DNA of 64,000 nt. Source: Ostrinia nubilalis. Its lineage: Eukaryota; Arthropoda; Insecta; Lepidoptera; Crambidae. Below are positions 11,459-22,515 of this stretch, piece by piece. The notes under the pieces are model-generated. The model ran no database searches and had not been told where the DNA came from. It was given only the letters and a program-made list of their open reading frames with translations. Made by a program: the position numbers and the translations under genes. Numbering within the stretch: position 1 is the first letter of the stretch; each line of letters starts with the position of its first letter. The stretch lies in the NCBI RefSeq assembly GCF_963855985.1, contig NC_087108.1:10186001-10250000 (forward strand). The letters run 5' to 3'.

Positions 11459-11575
11459 CGGGTCAAGCTTGACCTTCACTGGTCGGGTTTTTATTTGCGG
11501 TCAAGCTGTAGATCCTCGCTACACAGGAGTTGAGTGGTGGGAATGAGAGGTGGAAATAATCCCGTACCCCTGATG
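11459..11575 (-). repeat. Dispersed retroelement fragment, copy 1
   Basis: Inverted copy of 12768-12890. On the minus strand it contains TCCCACCTCTCATTCCCACC, CTGTGTAGC and CAGCTTGACCGC, followed by AATAAAAACCCGACCAGTG. It looks like a non-LTR retroelement fragment; the family is not determined. Confidence 0.45.
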
Positions 11576-11708
11576 TGGGAATTGAAACACATGAGTATGT
11601 AATTAAGGGCTTCTGTAACTCTTTTACCACCATACCAGGGAGAACCCCGGACGAAACCAACATCTATACCTATACGATAAAGATTTTAAACTTTCGCGTT
11701 CCATTTCA

Positions 11709-11800
11709 AACTAAAATAGAAAGAATGACACGGGTCATAACGCGACATTTAAGACTGAGTAACATTATTGCGTTAAGACCCGTGTCTGACTATTTTAGTT
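11709..11800. mobile_element. Short palindromic MITE
   Basis: A 92-bp near-palindrome: AACTAAAATAGAAAGAATGA at the left pairs with the AACTAAAATA-complement at the right, and GACACGGGTCATAACGC pairs with GCGTTAAGACCCGTGTC. The loop is about 30 nt. No clear flanking duplication. Confidence 0.6.
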
Positions 11801-12767
11801 ATCTTTACGATAAGTAAAAGCGCTTCTTTAACTTTATATCTACTTAAAAGAAAATTCAAACTAATAAGTAGTAAAAGTCAGCCAATCATCGTCCAATAGA
11901 AACTTTTCAAAAACATTGTGCCTCGACTCAGGGCTTCAAAGTCCAATCACAGACAGTCAACTTCTGACATAATATCCCTACTACATCGACGCCAATTTAT
12001 TATGTCAAATCGCAGTAACAACTTAACAAACCATCGATGAGAGACGCAGCTGATAATAATACTCGTCTACCAGGTGTATCAGGTTTGGGGGTCAGCACTT
12101 TCACGACGCTTTTTACATTTCGTACGTACGTAATATATTTTGAATTAGATATCTTAGACACTTCGTCGAACTTCCTGCATTTTGTTCTGATTTTAATGTC
12201 GTTGCGGATTTTAGAACTGGTGATCTCCCGGATCTAGTATTTATTGCAGATTGGGTTTCATTGGCGGTCATTTACGTACCTAAGTAGGTACTAAGTATTC
12301 TATGAATAAAACGGTAGATGTTTTACCCTAAGGTACCTCTTTTATAAATTCTAAAGTAACTATCTGCCTATCTTATTCCTTACTTTTCAGTTTTCACGCC
12401 TAAAAAAAGGGGCGAACTAAAGGATAAGATTACACAGGGAACTAATCATTTTTCAAGTAAAGGTTCTGGTAGTTATGTATGCTTTAGCAAGAAATAAAGC
12501 AGTTTGGATCACGTGAAGCTCGATTTAAATATTTTTTGTCACAGAAAGTAGTCAAAACCGCGGGAAGGTGGTTTAGCGATATTGTGTAGCGACCAAAAAA
12601 CAATGCGATCATGAATGTCACTTTGTCTAGAGGAGCTAAGAGCTAGACATGTTTACGATATCCGTGACGGCATGCGACCGTTGTTAATGTGTGATGTGAA
12701 AGAAACAAAAATATTGGAAAAGTGTGTTTTTCATATGGCATTTGTCTATGGCTTTATTGTCATCATA
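11801..12767. other. AT-rich intergenic, nothing recognised
   Basis: No exon-like segment with splice sites and no inverted-repeat element were seen. Confidence 0.35.
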
Positions 12768-12890
12768 GCCGACTAGCGGGACTATTCCCACCTCTCGTTC
12801 CCACCGCTGCAACCAATCCTGTGTAGCCAGGATCTACAGCTTGACCGCCAATAAAAACCCAACCAGTGAAGGTCAAGTTTGTCCCGGGGA
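12768..12890 (+). repeat. Dispersed retroelement fragment, copy 2
   Basis: Same fragment as 11459-11575 in the opposite orientation (CCACCTCTCGTTCCCACCGC, CAGCTTGACCGCCAATAAAA, CCAGTGAAGGTCAAG). The two copies bracket 1.2 kb of unrelated sequence. Confidence 0.45.
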
Positions 12891-13284
12891 AAAGTTAAAC
12901 TGTCATTGGACCCACAACGAAATTAATCAGAAGAATATAGGAGTTCGAAGTAGCCGACCGTCGGCTATGGCTATAGCGATGGAGAATACGAGAAGTGCAA
13001 TTTTCGTTCTGTATGCATTTTGTTCTAGCTTATTTATGGTAGACTGATCTTAGTTGTGGATTAGTTCTCGTTGAATTCCGATGCATCAGCGATAGGGATT
13101 AAGTATTAGGTACACCAGGTTTTGTTAATAGGTAATGTTATAGACAAAATTACTAAGATAACAATATTGTAAGGAGTAACTTGTGTAATAGAGGAAGTAT
13201 AATTACAGATTAACTGTTTACAGGAGATGCCATATTATATGGTATGCTTAATTTTCCGTCGTTAAAGATATAGGTAAGCTAGGT

Positions 13285-13403
13285 CAGTGTCAAATAGTTG
13301 GTGACACCGAAAGTAGCCAAAAAGTTCGCAACACGTCTCTGTTACAATTGGATTAAGGATGTGTTGGTCACTTTAGGTGCCACGAACTATTTGAAGCTGA
13401 CTG
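13285..13403. mobile_element. MITE with CAG(T)GTCAAATAGTT-type inverted ends
   Basis: CAGTGTCAAATAGTTGGTG at the left is matched by CACGAACTATTTGAAGCTGA-CTG at the right as an imperfect inverted repeat. Inside are CACCGAAAGTAGCC and GTCACTTTAGGTGCC, also partly complementary. Short and non-coding. Confidence 0.5.
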
Positions 13404-13605
13404 TACTTTTTTTATGCATAACAAGGCAGGTATTTGACCACAATCGCACCTGATGTTAAGTGGGATGCAGTCTAGGATGGTACATATCTGCCCTGTAAGT
13501 GCCTACCTATTCACTCTCGCCTTGAAAATGTCCGGATTATAGTTTTCGGGAAAGACAGCAGCAGGCAACGAATTCCAGTCCCTAGCTGTTCGCATTATAA
13601 CTTGG
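13404..13605 (-). mobile_element. LINE 3'-region fragment
   Basis: Contains TTTGACCACAATCGCACCTG, TGATGTTAAGTGGGATGCAG and AACGAATTCCAGTCCCTAG, blocks I associate with a very common lepidopteran LINE 3' region. The assignment is from memory of the repeat style and the orientation is uncertain. No reverse-transcriptase motif is present. Confidence 0.4.
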
Positions 13606-14043
13606 ATAAGTAACATAAAATAAATGACAAAAGTTGTACACACCTTGTGTGTTCTTTACTTTTTTTCAATTCTATTTTTATTGTGGTTTTCGAGGCCTGT
13701 ACAACGTTATTAGTTTTCTCAAAGATTCCATGGGCATCATCACCTACCACAACAATGTGTAAGAAAGCACATCAAGCTAAAACCTAGCACCTTAAGTGGT
13801 CGGAATAAGATTGAATTTGCAACGAAACTGTCAAGTCTGAAGTGCTGTTGACTGCATTCAAAGGCAAGGTGTGGCGAAACTCGCTAAACCATAACATATT
13901 GGGTTCTGCGGTTTAGTTCAAAATAATATCTTATTTTATGTGACAACAAATAAATCTATGTTACACAAGTTCATCATCATGTACCTATTCATGCACCTAC
14001 TTAGATGTACAAGTCATTTTTCGCCCCCGTTCTGGTTAAAAAA
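13606..14043. other. Intergenic, nothing recognised
   Basis: AT-rich sequence leading into the palindrome at 14044. No gene signal. Confidence 0.35.
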
Positions 14044-14364
14044 ATCCCATCAAAAACAATACTTGTCAAAAAAACCAAGTCTCGCAACTCAGTTGTTCTA
14101 CGGTAAAAAGTTGTGAGATCCATGTAATACCAAGTCCAGGCCAGGAAATCTTTAACGTTTTACATAAATATATTGACTTGGCCATCGCACTAAATAATTT
14201 AATTTACACGTGTTTTCATGCGATGGCCAAGTCAATATATTTATGTAAAACGTTAAAGATTTCCTGGCCTGGACTTGGTATTACATGGATCTCTCAACTT
14301 TTTACCGTAGAACAACTGAGTTGCGAGACTTGGTTTTTTTGACAAGTATTGTTTTTGATGGGAT
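14044..14364. repeat. Near-perfect 146-bp inverted repeat (hairpin)
   Basis: 14044-14189 and 14219-14364 are inverted copies with a 29-nt loop; I found only one mismatch along the stem (GTGAGATCC against GGATCTCTC). The outer ends read ATCCCATC and GATGGGAT. The right end runs directly into a tandem duplication. Such low divergence means a recent origin or ongoing repair between arms. Confidence 0.8.
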
Positions 14365-14576
14365 CTCATTTCTTTTTGTATTTTGTAGACAGCAGTTATG
14401 TATCTAGAAAACTGGACCGAAATTGAAAAATTTTACTCGACTTGGCGGTTGCACTACCGTGCCCCCAAATCTCATTTCTTTTTGTATTTTGTAGACAGCA
14501 GTTATGTATCTAGAAAACTGGACCGAAATTGAAAAATTTTACTCGACTTGGCGGTTGCACTACCGTGCCCCCAAAT
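14365..14576. repeat. Two-copy perfect tandem duplication, 106-bp unit
   Basis: 14365-14470 and 14471-14576 are the same 106-bp unit head to tail (starts CTCATTTCTTTTTG, ends GTGCCCCCAAAT) with no difference that I could see. A related ending (GACTTGGTGGGGGCACTGCC, then GTGCCCCCAG) occurs again near 14897-14926, suggesting that 14044-14930 is one composite repeat. Confidence 0.8.
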
Positions 14577-15589
14577 ATTTTAGTTTTTCCTTGATTCATA
14601 CACCAAACACTACTTATATTCCAAATTTGAAGCTTCTAGGTCTGCTAGAAGTGCCTTAGAGTTTTGATGATCGGTGAGTCAGTGAGTGACAAAATTAAGT
14701 AACTTTGACCCGTTATAATTCTTAAACTACTGGTTCAAATTGAATGAAATTTTAACTATATCGTGTCTTTACAATGTCTGCATAGCTAATGAAAATTCAG
14801 CCTTCTAGTTTTATCCACAACGAAGTTACAGGCAGTCGAAAATGGCCTGAATTGCTTCGAGAAAAGGATGGTACGGCCGTGCCGCTTTTTTGCTCGACTT
14901 GGTGGGGGCACTGCCGTGCCCCCAGATCACAAGAGTGAAAAATAGGGAAAAGGATTAGTTGCTGAATTTATTTTTGACCCCTTTTACCTACTTATCAGTA
15001 ACATCATAAAACAACAGAAAATGCCCTGAAAAAGGTTTTAGTAAAATAGGCTATGTTTTTTTCGATCGTTCGTTCCTGCACTTCCAGCCAAATGACGTCC
15101 ACTGCTAGACAAAGGCCTCCCCCAAAGGATTTCCATGTTAATAAAAAAATGTTTACAATGCCACAACAGGACTCTATCTATTTTTTTAACCAGATCAGTG
15201 TTTTATTAGATATGTAATTTAGTAGCTAATTATTTTTTGCGATATCAAACTTAACCTTTTTGGCGGCAATTGGGCTTATAATTCAAGCACCTTGCCGTGT
15301 TAATCAAGGCCCGAGTGGGCGCTTAACATAATAACTTAAACGGTAGCGGAAGGTCAAGACCGGACCTTTTTGGTCTAAGTTTTTCCATCTTCGTATGAAA
15401 TAAAATAATTTGGATGATCGTTTTGATCTTATTTGTAGCTGTTTTACCAAGTAGACTGCAGTTTGAGAACTTTAGGATACTAAGAACATTTTAACCTAGG
15501 TATGTGAAACCAATACAAAACGCTGATGCCACGATAGCCGAAAGGTGAAGGGGTCGGACTATTATACAAGCATTGATTTAGAATACAAT
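14577..15589. other. Repeat-derived sequence and intergenic
   Basis: 14577-14930 seems to be the rest of the element ending GTGCCCCCAG. At 15090-15135 is an (ATG)n-family fragment (GACGTCCACTGCTAGACAAA, GGCCTCCCCCAAAGG). The remainder shows nothing. Confidence 0.4.
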
Positions 15590-16959
15590 TATAGTCCAGT
15601 CAATAAAGCATTATAGATGGAAATCCGTGGAACACAATTTTTGACTTCTGGACTTTATTTAGACTAGTTAGGAGGTGAACATAGCAAAAGTCCCCGCCCT
15701 TAGCCCTTGAGCCGGCGGGGAGAGGGGGGTTTAAAGGTACCACTTTTCGGTTTTTTGCTTAATCCTCGGAAACTATGCGTCCTAGTGACATGACTACTAT
15801 GAACCAAAAAAAGCTTATTCAATTTGCTACAGGTGAGATAGTCAAGTTTTTCTATATCTTGTATAGTTTTCGCGGCATCTGTTCTAGAAGGTCTTTAAAA
15901 TTGGAAATTTTAATTTTGTCTTACATGTTCCCATCAGGAGAAAATCGACTAAATCAACATTAAGCAAACATTATAGACATGCGGGAGCATCTTAAGCCTA
16001 GTTTCAGGGAGGGGACTGTATCGTGCGTATATTTAGACGAACTATTTGGAGCCACTTTTGACTCCTCATCACTCAAAAAGTACTGTGCATTAACACTTCA
16101 AATTTGGCTCATGTGTTGAGACTTGCAAGATAAACATCAGCTTCAACGGTTCTTTAGGTATTGACGTTTAAAAATCTACATGGCTGACCTATAAGACCAA
16201 ATTTCAACCACTTCCAGATGACCTTGAAGGTTCAAATTTGGCATCCAGATAGGTAGTTGTGTAAATACAAAGGAACAAATAAAAAACCAGTAAATTTTAA
16301 CATTTCACAGGTGATAGATAGATTTTAGTGTCCTAAATGTCGATTTTTGAACGCCAATACCTAAATAACCGTTTGAGGTATATTTATGAAATTTGAAGCT
16401 GATGTTTATCCAGCAAGTCTCAACACATGAGCCAAATTTGAAGTGTTAATGCAAAGTACTTTTTGAGTGATGAGGAGTCAAAAGTGGCTCCAAATGGTTC
16501 GTCTAAATATACGCACGATACAGTCCCCTCCCTGGAACTAGGCTTAAGATGCTTCCGCATGTCTATAATGTTTGCTTAATGTTGATTTAGTCGATTTTCT
16601 CCTGATGGGAACATGTAAGACAAAATTAAAATTTTCAATATTACAGACCTTCTAGAACAGATGCCGCGAAAACTATACAAGATATAGAAAAACTTGACTA
16701 TCTCACCTGTAGCAAATTGAATAAGCTTTTTTTGGTTCACAGTAGCCATGTCACTAGGACGCATAGTTTCCGAGGATTAAGCGAAAAACCAAAAAGTGGT
16801 ACCTTTAAACCCCCCTCTCCCCGCCGGCTCAAGGGCTAAGGGCGGGGACTTTTGCTATGTTCACCTCCTAACAAGTCTAAATAAAGTCCCAAGGTCAGAA
16901 ATTGTGTTCCACGGATTTCTCTCTACACCGTCGTTAAAGCATTCATTGACTGGACTATA
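15590..16959. mobile_element. 1.37-kb palindromic element with TATAGTCCAGTCAAT ends
   Basis: Arms of about 590 bp (15590-16182 and 16340-16959) are inverted copies around a loop of about 155 bp. The outer ends are TATAGTCCAGTCAAT and its complement. Both arms carry a GC-rich block (CCCCGCCCTTAGCCCTTGAG) and the same 62-codon open frame starting MRPSDM, pointing inward (15775-15963 plus, 16576-16764 minus). Because the arms are copies, the shared frame is not independent evidence of coding. The family is not recognised. Confidence 0.75.
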
Positions 16960-19570
16960 GTATAATAGGATTCTTTAAAAAATACGATCAAAATGTACAA
17001 AAATGACAAATTATAACTTCGTAGGTAAGTAGGCAAGCTTTCTCAACAAATTAATTACTTTTACATTTATATTTTCTTTGCGAATACTTAGGCAGTCAAT
17101 TTAATTAAAAAGCATTTTCCAAGCTTGATGGCTCTACAGAATTACTACTACCCATTCTTGTAACTAGGCATTTTCCATTTACATAACTTAACCATAATTT
17201 CAATAGGTACACAAACCGCTAATCAATTTAAACCCCTTTGTTTTCACTGAACCGGCGCGGGCGCATCAATGTAATGAATTAATGATTTACTTAGTTAAGT
17301 GGTCACTTTTTACATGTATGTAATGATGTAGCCCTTTTGTAACGTTGTCAATATGTCTGTTACGAAAACTATTTGTGAGTATGTAATGCGATTAAAAATC
17401 AATAGCACTATTGCAATGAACAAAGTAGGCAATATTTTAATACTTAACATTTACCAATGTTTGGATAACATATGAAAGAGATGATTGTTAAACGTATTTG
17501 GAATTCTATAGTTTGTAATAATTAGGTAAATGTAAGTACGTTAGGTACATACATACCTACCCTTTTTTAACATTTAATTTCAAGTTATATAATTTTGGGC
17601 GAACAAAACATATGAATGTAGGTAATTGTAAATCCTCTATCCAACAAAAAACTAAAAATTGAAATAGCTATTAAATTAATGGAATTATAAACTCATGAAT
17701 AATGATAAAATCGGCATTTTCATTCGGAAAAGACCAGTTATAATAGCAATGCAAAAATACTATAGGTAAAAGTGAGATAAATACCTAAATCAAGAATGGC
17801 TGCTATGTCAATACTGGATGCACAAGAATATTTGAAAAGGCCAAGCATCTATTTCTGATGACATTCTAAACGATTGTGTTTACTAGAAAATTTACATTTA
17901 AATTAGTCATTATGCTTAGAAATGCAATTAATAATCAATATTGTTATTTTCCAGTTTTTTTTATAATAAAATCTTGTTGCACTTTGCGACATCAGTTGCT
18001 ACTTATCTCGGAATATTATTATTAATAACGTCCTTGTTTAATTAACTCAATAAAAAATGTAGAATTAATAATTTTCTTATAAACTAACTTTTACTTGCGG
18101 ATTGGTCTGCAATTTTGCATAAAACTTCATCATAGAAATAGGGCCTAGTTCTTCGGACATGAATAATTGGGCAAAAATATTATTGAAATTTATATAATTT
18201 AGCTTTATAACTATTGAAAGTTTTTAGTTTAGCTAGCACGTCATGATGTGAAATCTTGTAAATAGGTAAAGTACATAATTATCTTTTTCTTTTCATTATT
18301 TACAAGTTAAAATGTTAGAGTCAGCTCTCCTTTGTTTTAACTTGCTATTTTTCTTTTCACTGTTAGTTGTCTAGAAGAAATCTCTTTCAGCGACATTATT
18401 TTAACATTTCTACAAATTATAACAATATTGTGTACTTAACTACAAAGTGCCTGATTGGTTCACCGCGTTTGCAAATCAATCAACACAAAAATGCAAAATG
18501 TCAATATGACCGCGAATAACCGGTACTTACCATACCGGTGATTGTGGCGTAGACAAATAAATTGTGTTCTAATTTTGAATGCATTAATAATAACATGGCG
18601 GCAAATTGATTCAATGGAATGCTGGCTCCGGCGTCAGCTCTAATAGATTAGCTATGATGGACATGTGTCGGGATCATTTAACAATAGTTAATTATGTTAT
18701 TAAGTTACTTCAATTAGTGTGGCGATGATTTATTTTGACTGTCAGCAATTTATAATTTTATACACAGCATTAAGTTAACAGATTAATAGGATAATTTTAA
18801 CTTACACAACCTTTTAAGCTTATTATTCTGTAAATTGTGGGAACCACAAAGTGAAGTTAAAACTATCAAAGTATTTCGAATTTAGCCGTAAAAAAATAGT
18901 ATTTCCGGTTTTTTTTTCCTTTTTCTACAAAATTTCCTTTTTTTTTCGACTGCGCCAGATGGAGGGTTATTCACCCTATGGCACTGCCATGATTGCTTTT
19001 CCAGCGCTTTTGGCCATAGAGTCAGGATAACTTTTTCAACGGAAGTTCAAAAGTGACGAAGGAATATTGTTAAAGAGCTTAGGTTTAATTTGTAAAGTTA
19101 TTATCGGAGACAGATTAGACAGAGAATGTTATCTAACGACTAACGATGAAATGCATCGTTATTAACTCTACATCGTCGAATAGAAAACGTCTAAGGCATT
19201 AATGAGGCCTTTCATTTACTTTCATCTTATAACGAAGTCATTGGTATGCAAAGATTCATATTTCTCTACCAAGTTTAAGATTACTTAAAATTGTGGTGTA
19301 AACTTAAATCTTATTCGCAGTAATTAAGTATCTAGGCAATAGCATTCACAGACCAGCTCTGTTTATTAGCTAGTACCTATTAACCGAGATATTAAATGTA
19401 TTTGTAAGTATTCTAAAACTTTTGAACTGAATAGCTATAAGAAGATAAACATACTGAAAATAATAATGCGATAGCTCAGAAATAAATAATTAATAATATC
19501 GTGATTCGTTTACAAAAATTATCAAAAATATCTTTAAACGCAAAAAGAGAATGTTAAAATATTTATGAGC
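16960..19570. other. Long AT-rich intergenic region
   Basis: No gene signal in 2.6 kb. One recognisable scrap is TTCGACTGCGCCAGATGGAG (about 18946-18965); a related CCTTTTGGCGCAGTCG occurs at about 50438-50453. Confidence 0.4.
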
Positions 19571-19639
19571 TCGCACCAATGTGTGGGCAATACAAACAAT
19601 TTCACCATCACCTACAAAAACAAGTAAACATACCTGTCG

Positions 19640-20130
19640 CGGAAGCAGCGAGGGAGAGTCAACCCGTTCTTCCGGACGATTTCCACTTTTCACATCCAAT
19701 GCCTTTTCCAATAAAACTTCTTTCGTATCAACAAAAAACACATCAAACGTTGCTAAAAATAAAGTTACTGGCAACTTTAAAAAAGTATGTCATTGCATTC
19801 ACCAAAAAAAAAGTTTTAAATGTTCAAAAGTTTGAAATTCGTAAATCGAACGTCACGGGATTGTTCCGGAACCGAGTGAGCGTCGCGCGTGCTCGCGGCG
19901 TGGAGGTCGGTTATCAACTAGTGAGCGCGGCGAGAGGCTGGGTGCGTTCGAAGGTTTCCGCGCCACTTGCCGGCGACCGGTGGCGTCTTCGGATGCTGAC
20001 CGGTGAAGGTGCGCCGACGTTTCGCAAGGATTTTCGAATCTGACTTTAGGGTTGGCGCTGAATCAAATAGATAGTTCCTCTTCCGGGGACATTCCTCTTT
20101 TCCCACACCCATGGCTACCGATTCCAAGAT
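19640..20130 (-). promoter_or_regulatory. Possible GC-rich first exon and promoter of a minus-strand gene
   Basis: 19850-20130 is rich in CpG in an otherwise AT-rich setting. On the minus strand it leads into an apparently untranslated stretch that ends CTGCTTCCGCGACAG followed by a good donor GTATGTTT (intron starting near 19637). Together this resembles a 5' UTR exon with a promoter. The downstream exons would be to the left, below 19.6 kb, where I found none. Open frames exist on both strands (154 codons plus, 69 codons minus) but none has recognisable protein features. Confidence 0.35.
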
Positions 20131-20149
20131 GATAGTACCTACTCATGAG

Positions 20150-20420
20150 CTATGATACTAATCGCCATAAAGCCAGTATCCATCGGACATGACATGTCAG
20201 GGGCTATGCCCCCGGCTGTGGTAGAGAAGGCTTTGTCCGGAATCCCACAATTTCGTCCTTATGGCGAGTGACGGAGCACCGGGGTCTTTTTAGTGGGTAT
20301 GCCTCGTCCTTCTGACTTGGTGAGCCTCACATAACCTATTGTCCCCGCAGGGTAGGTATGCGATTCAACGCATTTTCTCGACGTAAAAAAAGGGGCTAGG
20401 ACCCCTCCTGAAAAATAACC
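20150..20420 (+). mobile_element. Possible LINE 3'-end fragment
   Basis: GC-richer than its surroundings, with phrases such as GGAGCACCGGGGTCTTTTTA and GGGTATGCCTCGTCC that resemble 3' regions of insect non-LTR elements. No reading frame supports this, so the call is tentative. Confidence 0.3.
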
Positions 20421-20823
20421 GTAGATATGTTACGGTTAAAGTGATAAATTGAAAATTATTAATAATAACCGGTTATTATGAATAATTACCGACAGTCGCG
20501 GTAAAAGTGATAAATTAATCACATTTAACAGTGATTATTTGATAATTCAACCTTAGTACTAACAAATTTCATAAAAGAGAACAACATCTTGTGTACGTGC
20601 TCGTGTACAGCCAAACTTTTGAACGTTTTGATATATAATATACTAGCTTTCCGCCCGCGGCTTCGCCCGCGTGGAATTTTGTCTGTCACAGAAAAACTTT
20701 ATCGCGCGCGTCCCTGTTTCAAAAACCGGGATAAAAACTATCCTATGTTCTTTCCCGGGACTCAAACTATCTCTATGCCAAATTTCATCAAAATCGGTTG
20801 CGAGGTTTAAGCGGGAAAGCGTA

Positions 20824-20856
<33 letters not shown>

Positions 20857-21160
20857 GTTACTTTCGCATTTATAATATTAGTTGGGATGAATATAATTTG
20901 GCATAATGAGTTTGGAATGTTTCTTGCATAAAATTACTTTTCCATGGTGTCTATAGCGTAATGTTTTGATTTAAAGTGAAAAATAGGTTAAGGTGCGGCG
21001 GGGGTGGCCCTTGGGCCACCCCTAAGCCGCCTATATAGTTTTATACACACATAAATGACCTCATATTAATCACATTTACCAAATCATGCGGTAATTATTC
21101 ATAATAACCGGCGATTATTCATAATTTTCACATTTATCACTTTGACCGTAACAGATACAC
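20421..21160. mobile_element. Inverted-repeat element with a SINE-like insertion inside
   Basis: GTTACGGTTAAAGTGATAAA near 20429 and TTTATCACTTTGACCGTAAC near 21133 are inverted copies, and the subterminal parts also match (AATAACCGGTTATTATGAATAATTACC against its inverted, slightly changed partner; positions 20460-20495 and 21090-21120). The middle contains a CTTTCCGCCCGCGG-type insertion (20642-20885) and a short hairpin GGGTGGCCCTTGGGCCACCC (about 21003-21022). Confidence 0.6.
20642..20885 (+). mobile_element. Lepidopteran CTTTCCGCCCGCGG repeat with (GACA)n tail, copy A
   Basis: Starts CTAGCTTTCCGCCCGCGGC, continues through a block GGGATAAAAACTATCCTATG and TCATCAAAATCGGTTGCGAG to a run of about seven GACA units, and ends GTTACTTTCGCATTTATAAT-ATTAGT. 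It is nearly identical to 22240-22514. This is a very common lepidopteran dispersed repeat (SINE or non-autonomous, often linked to GACA microsatellites); the exact class is uncertain. Confidence 0.7.
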
Positions 21161-21402
21161 CAATGCTGTAAATCCTGATGTTAAAGTTGCAGTGGTGGGA
21201 AAGTATGGAAAGATTAGTCCCGTTTGGTGCAAATTCGTAATGGGAATTCTAATAAGAATGCTTCAAAAATATTGGGTTCGATTTCTGGTAGAGTCTAATA
21301 AATTATATTTCCGAACTACCTACCAGCAAATTGGCTCCCGACTAGGCATTGCAGGGAAATGGGTAATTATGGGTAGGACTCAGATAATTCTAAATCCCTA
21401 CT

Positions 21403-21594
21403 AATATTATAAATGCGAAAGTAACTCTGTCTGTCTGTCTGTGTCGCTTTCACGTCTAAACCACTGAACCGATTTTGATGAAATTTGGCAGATATAATAT
21501 GTTCGAGTTCCGGGTCAGGGACAATGGATAGTTTTGTCCCTATTTTTGACAGACAAAATTTTACGCGAGCGAAGCTGCGTGCCGAAAGCTAGTA
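21403..21594 (-). mobile_element. CTTTCCGCCCGCGG-family repeat, diverged, reverse orientation
   Basis: Starts ACTAATATTATAAATGCGAA, then GTAACTCTGTCTGTCTGTCT, CCGATTTTGATGAAATTTGG and ends TACGCGAGCGAAGCTGCGTG. This is the same family as 20642-20885 on the opposite strand with only four GTCT units. Confidence 0.6.
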
Positions 21595-21800
21595 AATAAA
21601 TATTTAAGTAAATATTTTTTTTGTTTTTGAACTTTCCGTATCTTCGATGTACGAGATGTCGCTGTGCTAACAGCGCCATCTAGCCTCCATCTATGCAAAA
21701 CTTCGTCGCGTTAAGAGTGCTTTTATATTATTTAGCAGTGTTTATTACATTCGCGTTGTTTTTATTAACGTTTTCAATGAAGCGGTAGCGAAATTAACGA

Positions 21801-21940
21801 CCGTATTCACAAACGATGCTTGCTTAAGTGAAGCAGTAAATCGAACGCATAGCGATGAATAGACCTCTGTGATTGGTTTGTGTGTCACCCTGTGCATCCA
21901 CGCGCACTATGAGACCTCATAGTAATGTTTGTGAATACGG
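21801..21940. mobile_element. MITE with CCGTATTCACAAAC ends, copy 1
   Basis: Inverted ends CCGTATTCACAAAC and GTTTGTGAATACGG about 140 bp apart. The interior (GCTTGCTTAAGTGAAGCAG, ATTGGTTTGTGTGTCACCCTG) matches the inverted copy at 44131-44270. Confidence 0.7.
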
Positions 21941-21987
21941 GCGTGAATCTGCCATGAATGTTACTTTGCAGGGCATGGATCAAAATA

Positions 21988-22158
21988 CAGGGTGGAATTT
22001 TGTAATGCCACCTGGAGGGAAAGTACTCTTCCCGGGTGTGGAAAGCAAATTTTCGAAAATTTTTGAATGCAGTTCTCTTTCTTTTCTTTCAGTCAAATTT
22101 TCTATCTAAAGTATTAAGAGTACTTTCCCTCCAGGTGGCATTACAAAATTCCACCCTG
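21988..22158. mobile_element. TA-flanked CAGGGTG MITE, copy 1
   Basis: Ends CAGGGTGGAATTTTGTAATG and its complement, each preceded by TA. The inverted arms are about 55 bp and include GCCACCTGGAGGGAAAGTAC. A 171-bp foldback with no coding role; the same terminus occurs at 32158-32932 and 39746-40002. Confidence 0.75.
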
Positions 22159-22235
22159 TATAGGTACTTACTCTATTAATCATACAACTGAGATTAAATT
22201 GGAAACTGGTTTTTATTGTTCATGTAAATATATCT

Positions 22236-22418
22236 TACTAGCTTTCCGCCCGCGGCTTCGCCCGCGTGGAATTTTGTCTGTCACAGAAAAACTTTATCGC
22301 GCGCGTCCCTGTTTCAAAAACCGGGATAAAAACTATCCTATGTTCTTTCCCGGGACTCAAACTATCTCTATGCCAAATTTCATCAAAATCGGTTGCGAGG
22401 TTTAAGCGGGAAAGCGTA

Positions 22419-22487
<69 letters not shown>

Positions 22488-22515
22488 GTTACTTTCGCAT
22501 TTATAATATTAGTTG
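22236..22515 (+). mobile_element. Lepidopteran CTTTCCGCCCGCGG repeat with long (GACA)n tail, copy B
   Basis: Near-identical to 20642-20885 over the body, but with about 17 GACA units (about 22420-22488). The two copies differ mainly in microsatellite length, so they are young or a local duplication. Confidence 0.7.

Noticed and set aside
15775..16764. Paired 62-codon frames as protein genes
   Set aside because: They lie on the two arms of one palindrome, so similarity is due to shared origin; there is no promoter or known protein.
19579..20043. A 154-codon plus-strand open frame starting at an ATG
   Set aside because: It runs from AT-rich into CpG-rich sequence, has no recognisable domain, and lies antisense to a more plausible untranslated first exon.
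22417..22490. A CRISPR-like repeat array
   Set aside because: It is a plain GACA microsatellite in a dispersed retroelement, with no spacers.
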